From NCBI GenBank assembly GCA_021813085.1, contig JAKAMA010000015.1:1-14234 (forward strand): a DNA stretch of 14,234 nt. The letters are read 5' to 3'. The DNA is from Chloroflexota bacterium (GTDB lineage Bacteria > Chloroflexota > Dehalococcoidia > DSTF01 > JACRBR01). Shown piece by piece: positions 13,430-14,234 of this stretch (position 1 is the stretch's first letter; every line of letters starts with the position of its first letter). Under the pieces are notes generated by a model, which saw only the letters and a program-made list of their open reading frames with translations, did not search any database and had not been told where the DNA came from. A program made the translations under genes and the position numbers.

Positions 13430-14083
13430 CTAGCCGCCCACCGTCGCCTCCACGTACACCGACGGCGGTGGGCGCCGGTGCGACAGGCGCTTCGTCCACG
13501 TCGTGCCGAGCGCCCGCAGCTCGTCGGCGTCGAAGAGCCGCGCCTGCTCGATGCGCAGCCCGCGGCGCGCATACAGCGGCACCAGGGTCCCGCGCACGTA
13601 ACCGGGCGTCGGCTCCGGCAGGTCGCGCGCTTCGACGGGCACCGGGTCGTCGAAGATGCGCGTGTTCACGACGGCCCGCAGGACCGCGCCCTCGCGCCCG
13701 AGCGACGCCAGCCCGTCGAGCACCGCGGCCTCGCCGAGGATGATGCCGCGCATCAGGCTGCCCCACGGCAGGTTCACGTACAGCTCGCCGGCGATGCCAT
13801 GCAGCTCCGCCGGCACCTGCTCGATGCTCGCGACGGCGTACAGCACGTTGGGCAACCCGCCGCGCTCCGGCTTGCGCGCCGCCCGCGCCGAGTACTCGCG
13901 CATGTTCTCGCGCACGGGGTCGAGGCCGATGACGAACCGCCGAGAGTGCGCCCGCGCGTAGTGGTAGGCGAACGCCCCGTCTCCCGTCCCGACGTCGACC
14001 GTGACGCCGTCGTATGGCGCGACGAGCCCCGCGAGTGCGGGCGCGTCGATCTGCCCGGTGCGCTTGCCACGGACGACGATCAT
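13430..14083 (-). CDS. NpmA/KamB-like 16S rRNA (adenine-1408 N1) methyltransferase
   Basis: A 217-residue class I AdoMet methyltransferase that matches the NpmA/KamB (Kam) family from end to end. These enzymes methylate N1 of A1408 in the decoding site of 30S subunits and give high resistance to kanamycin- and apramycin-type aminoglycosides. Seen: VDVGTGDG (29-36) with Asp30, GLDPVRENM with Asp55, the KPERGGLPNVLYAVASIEQVPAEL stretch, NLPWGSLM with Trp107, and TTWTKRL with Trp196. The two Trp residues correspond to Trp107 and Trp197 of NpmA, which stack on the flipped A1408; Lys198, Arg199 and Arg204 match basic rRNA contacts. Length equals NpmA (about 219). The ATG has only a weak GTGAG upstream, and a GC-rich hairpin lies 14 bases before it. 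The neighbours show no antibiotic cluster, so its native role is open. High GC suggests a resident gene. Confidence 0.88.
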   Translation of the reverse strand: MIVVRGKRTGQIDAPALAGLVAPYDGVTVDVGTGDGAFAYHYARAHSRRFVIGLDPVRENMREYSARAARKPERGGLPNVLYAVASIEQVPAELHGIAGELYVNLPWGSLMRGIILGEAAVLDGLASLGREGAVLRAVVNTRIFDDPVPVEARDLPEPTPGYVRGTLVPLYARRGLRIEQARLFDADELRALGTTWTKRLSHRRPPPSVYVEATVGG

Positions 14084-14097
14084 CTCACGCTCGTGCA

Positions 14098-14119
14098 GGG
14101 GCGCATGATCTTGCGCCCC
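14098..14119. repeat. GC-rich inverted repeat upstream of the Kam-like gene
   Basis: GGGGCGCA (14098-14105) and TGCGCCCC (14112-14119) are perfect complements around a 6-base loop; two further pairs can form outside one mismatch. It lies between the end of the partial gene at 14163 and the Kam-like start at 14083, both on the - strand. There is no T-run, so it is not a canonical terminator. It resembles the palindrome at 7443-7470. Confidence 0.6.
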
Positions 14120-14162
14120 CGCGATCCCGGTCGCGATGCCGGTGCTGATGCGGCGCCCGGAC

Positions 14163-14234
14163 CTACGCCGGCGCGCCCGTGGCCTTCTGCGCGATGGCGG
14201 CGAAGGCCTGCGGCTCGCGCACCGCGAAGATCGG
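14163..14234 (-). CDS. Unidentified protein, C-terminal fragment
   Basis: The last 23 codons plus TAG of a - strand gene whose start lies beyond the window. The visible end reads PIFAVREPQAFAAIAQKATG and then APA. The open frame to the window edge, the codon use and the orientation matching the Kam-like gene support a real coding end, but the fragment is too short for me to name a family. The 79-base gap to the Kam-like ATG holds the GC-rich hairpin. Confidence 0.5.
   Translation of the reverse strand, partial: PIFAVREPQAFAAIAQKATGAPA

Overview
The window is a piece of a very GC-rich bacterial chromosome. Most genes are short-spaced and lie in small operons. The organism is most likely a member of the Chloroflexota, perhaps a Dehalococcoidia-like lineage. 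This is inferred from four things: Thr/Pro-rich TPTATATP-type secreted proteins ending in a PNTGTGG segment, an FtsK with a long insertion in its alpha domain, a class A PBP with a C-terminal Ig-like domain, and frequent GTG/TTG starts. It is not proven, because there is no rRNA or full marker protein to place it.

Layout. Positions 1-2819 (+ strand): the C-terminus of RNase J, then ftsK (start 4 bases downstream), then a small unknown gene. Positions 2816-3859 (- strand): two tandem, recently duplicated genes for small secreted, C-terminally membrane-anchored Thr/Pro-rich proteins, with a sigma70-type promoter upstream. Positions 3860-4229: non-coding, with divergent promoters. Positions 4230-5539 (+): two DinB-like four-helix metal-site proteins and a translationally coupled 46-residue ORF. 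Positions 5611-7380 (-): gatC-gatA, two subunits of the tRNA amidotransferase; gatB is not in the window. Positions 7539-11118 (+): a class I SAM methyltransferase and a bifunctional class A penicillin-binding protein, separated by a hairpin whose loop is the methyltransferase stop codon. Positions 11207-11434: tRNA-Leu(GAG) and tRNA-Cys(GCA), with a promoter before and a good intrinsic terminator after them. Positions 11435-13362 (+): a block of visibly lower GC. It has a near-consensus promoter with no obvious gene, then a second promoter and a gene for a long coiled-coil protein with two membrane segments, then a small Cys-containing ORF. This looks like horizontally acquired DNA downstream of a tRNA gene. 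Positions 13430-14083 (-): a homolog of the 16S rRNA m1A1408 methyltransferases (NpmA/KamB, 'Kam' family). The last 72 bases hold the C-terminus of an unidentified - strand protein.

The core genes cover RNA decay, chromosome translocation, peptidoglycan synthesis and tRNA charging, and look ordinary for the lineage. The points most worth a second look are the NpmA-like methyltransferase, the low-GC block with its strong orphan promoter, the duplicated surface proteins with an APNTG sorting-like tail, and several perfect inverted repeats placed at gene boundaries. I did not find a clear multi-gene novel system. The candidate closest to one is the tRNA-Cys-adjacent block.
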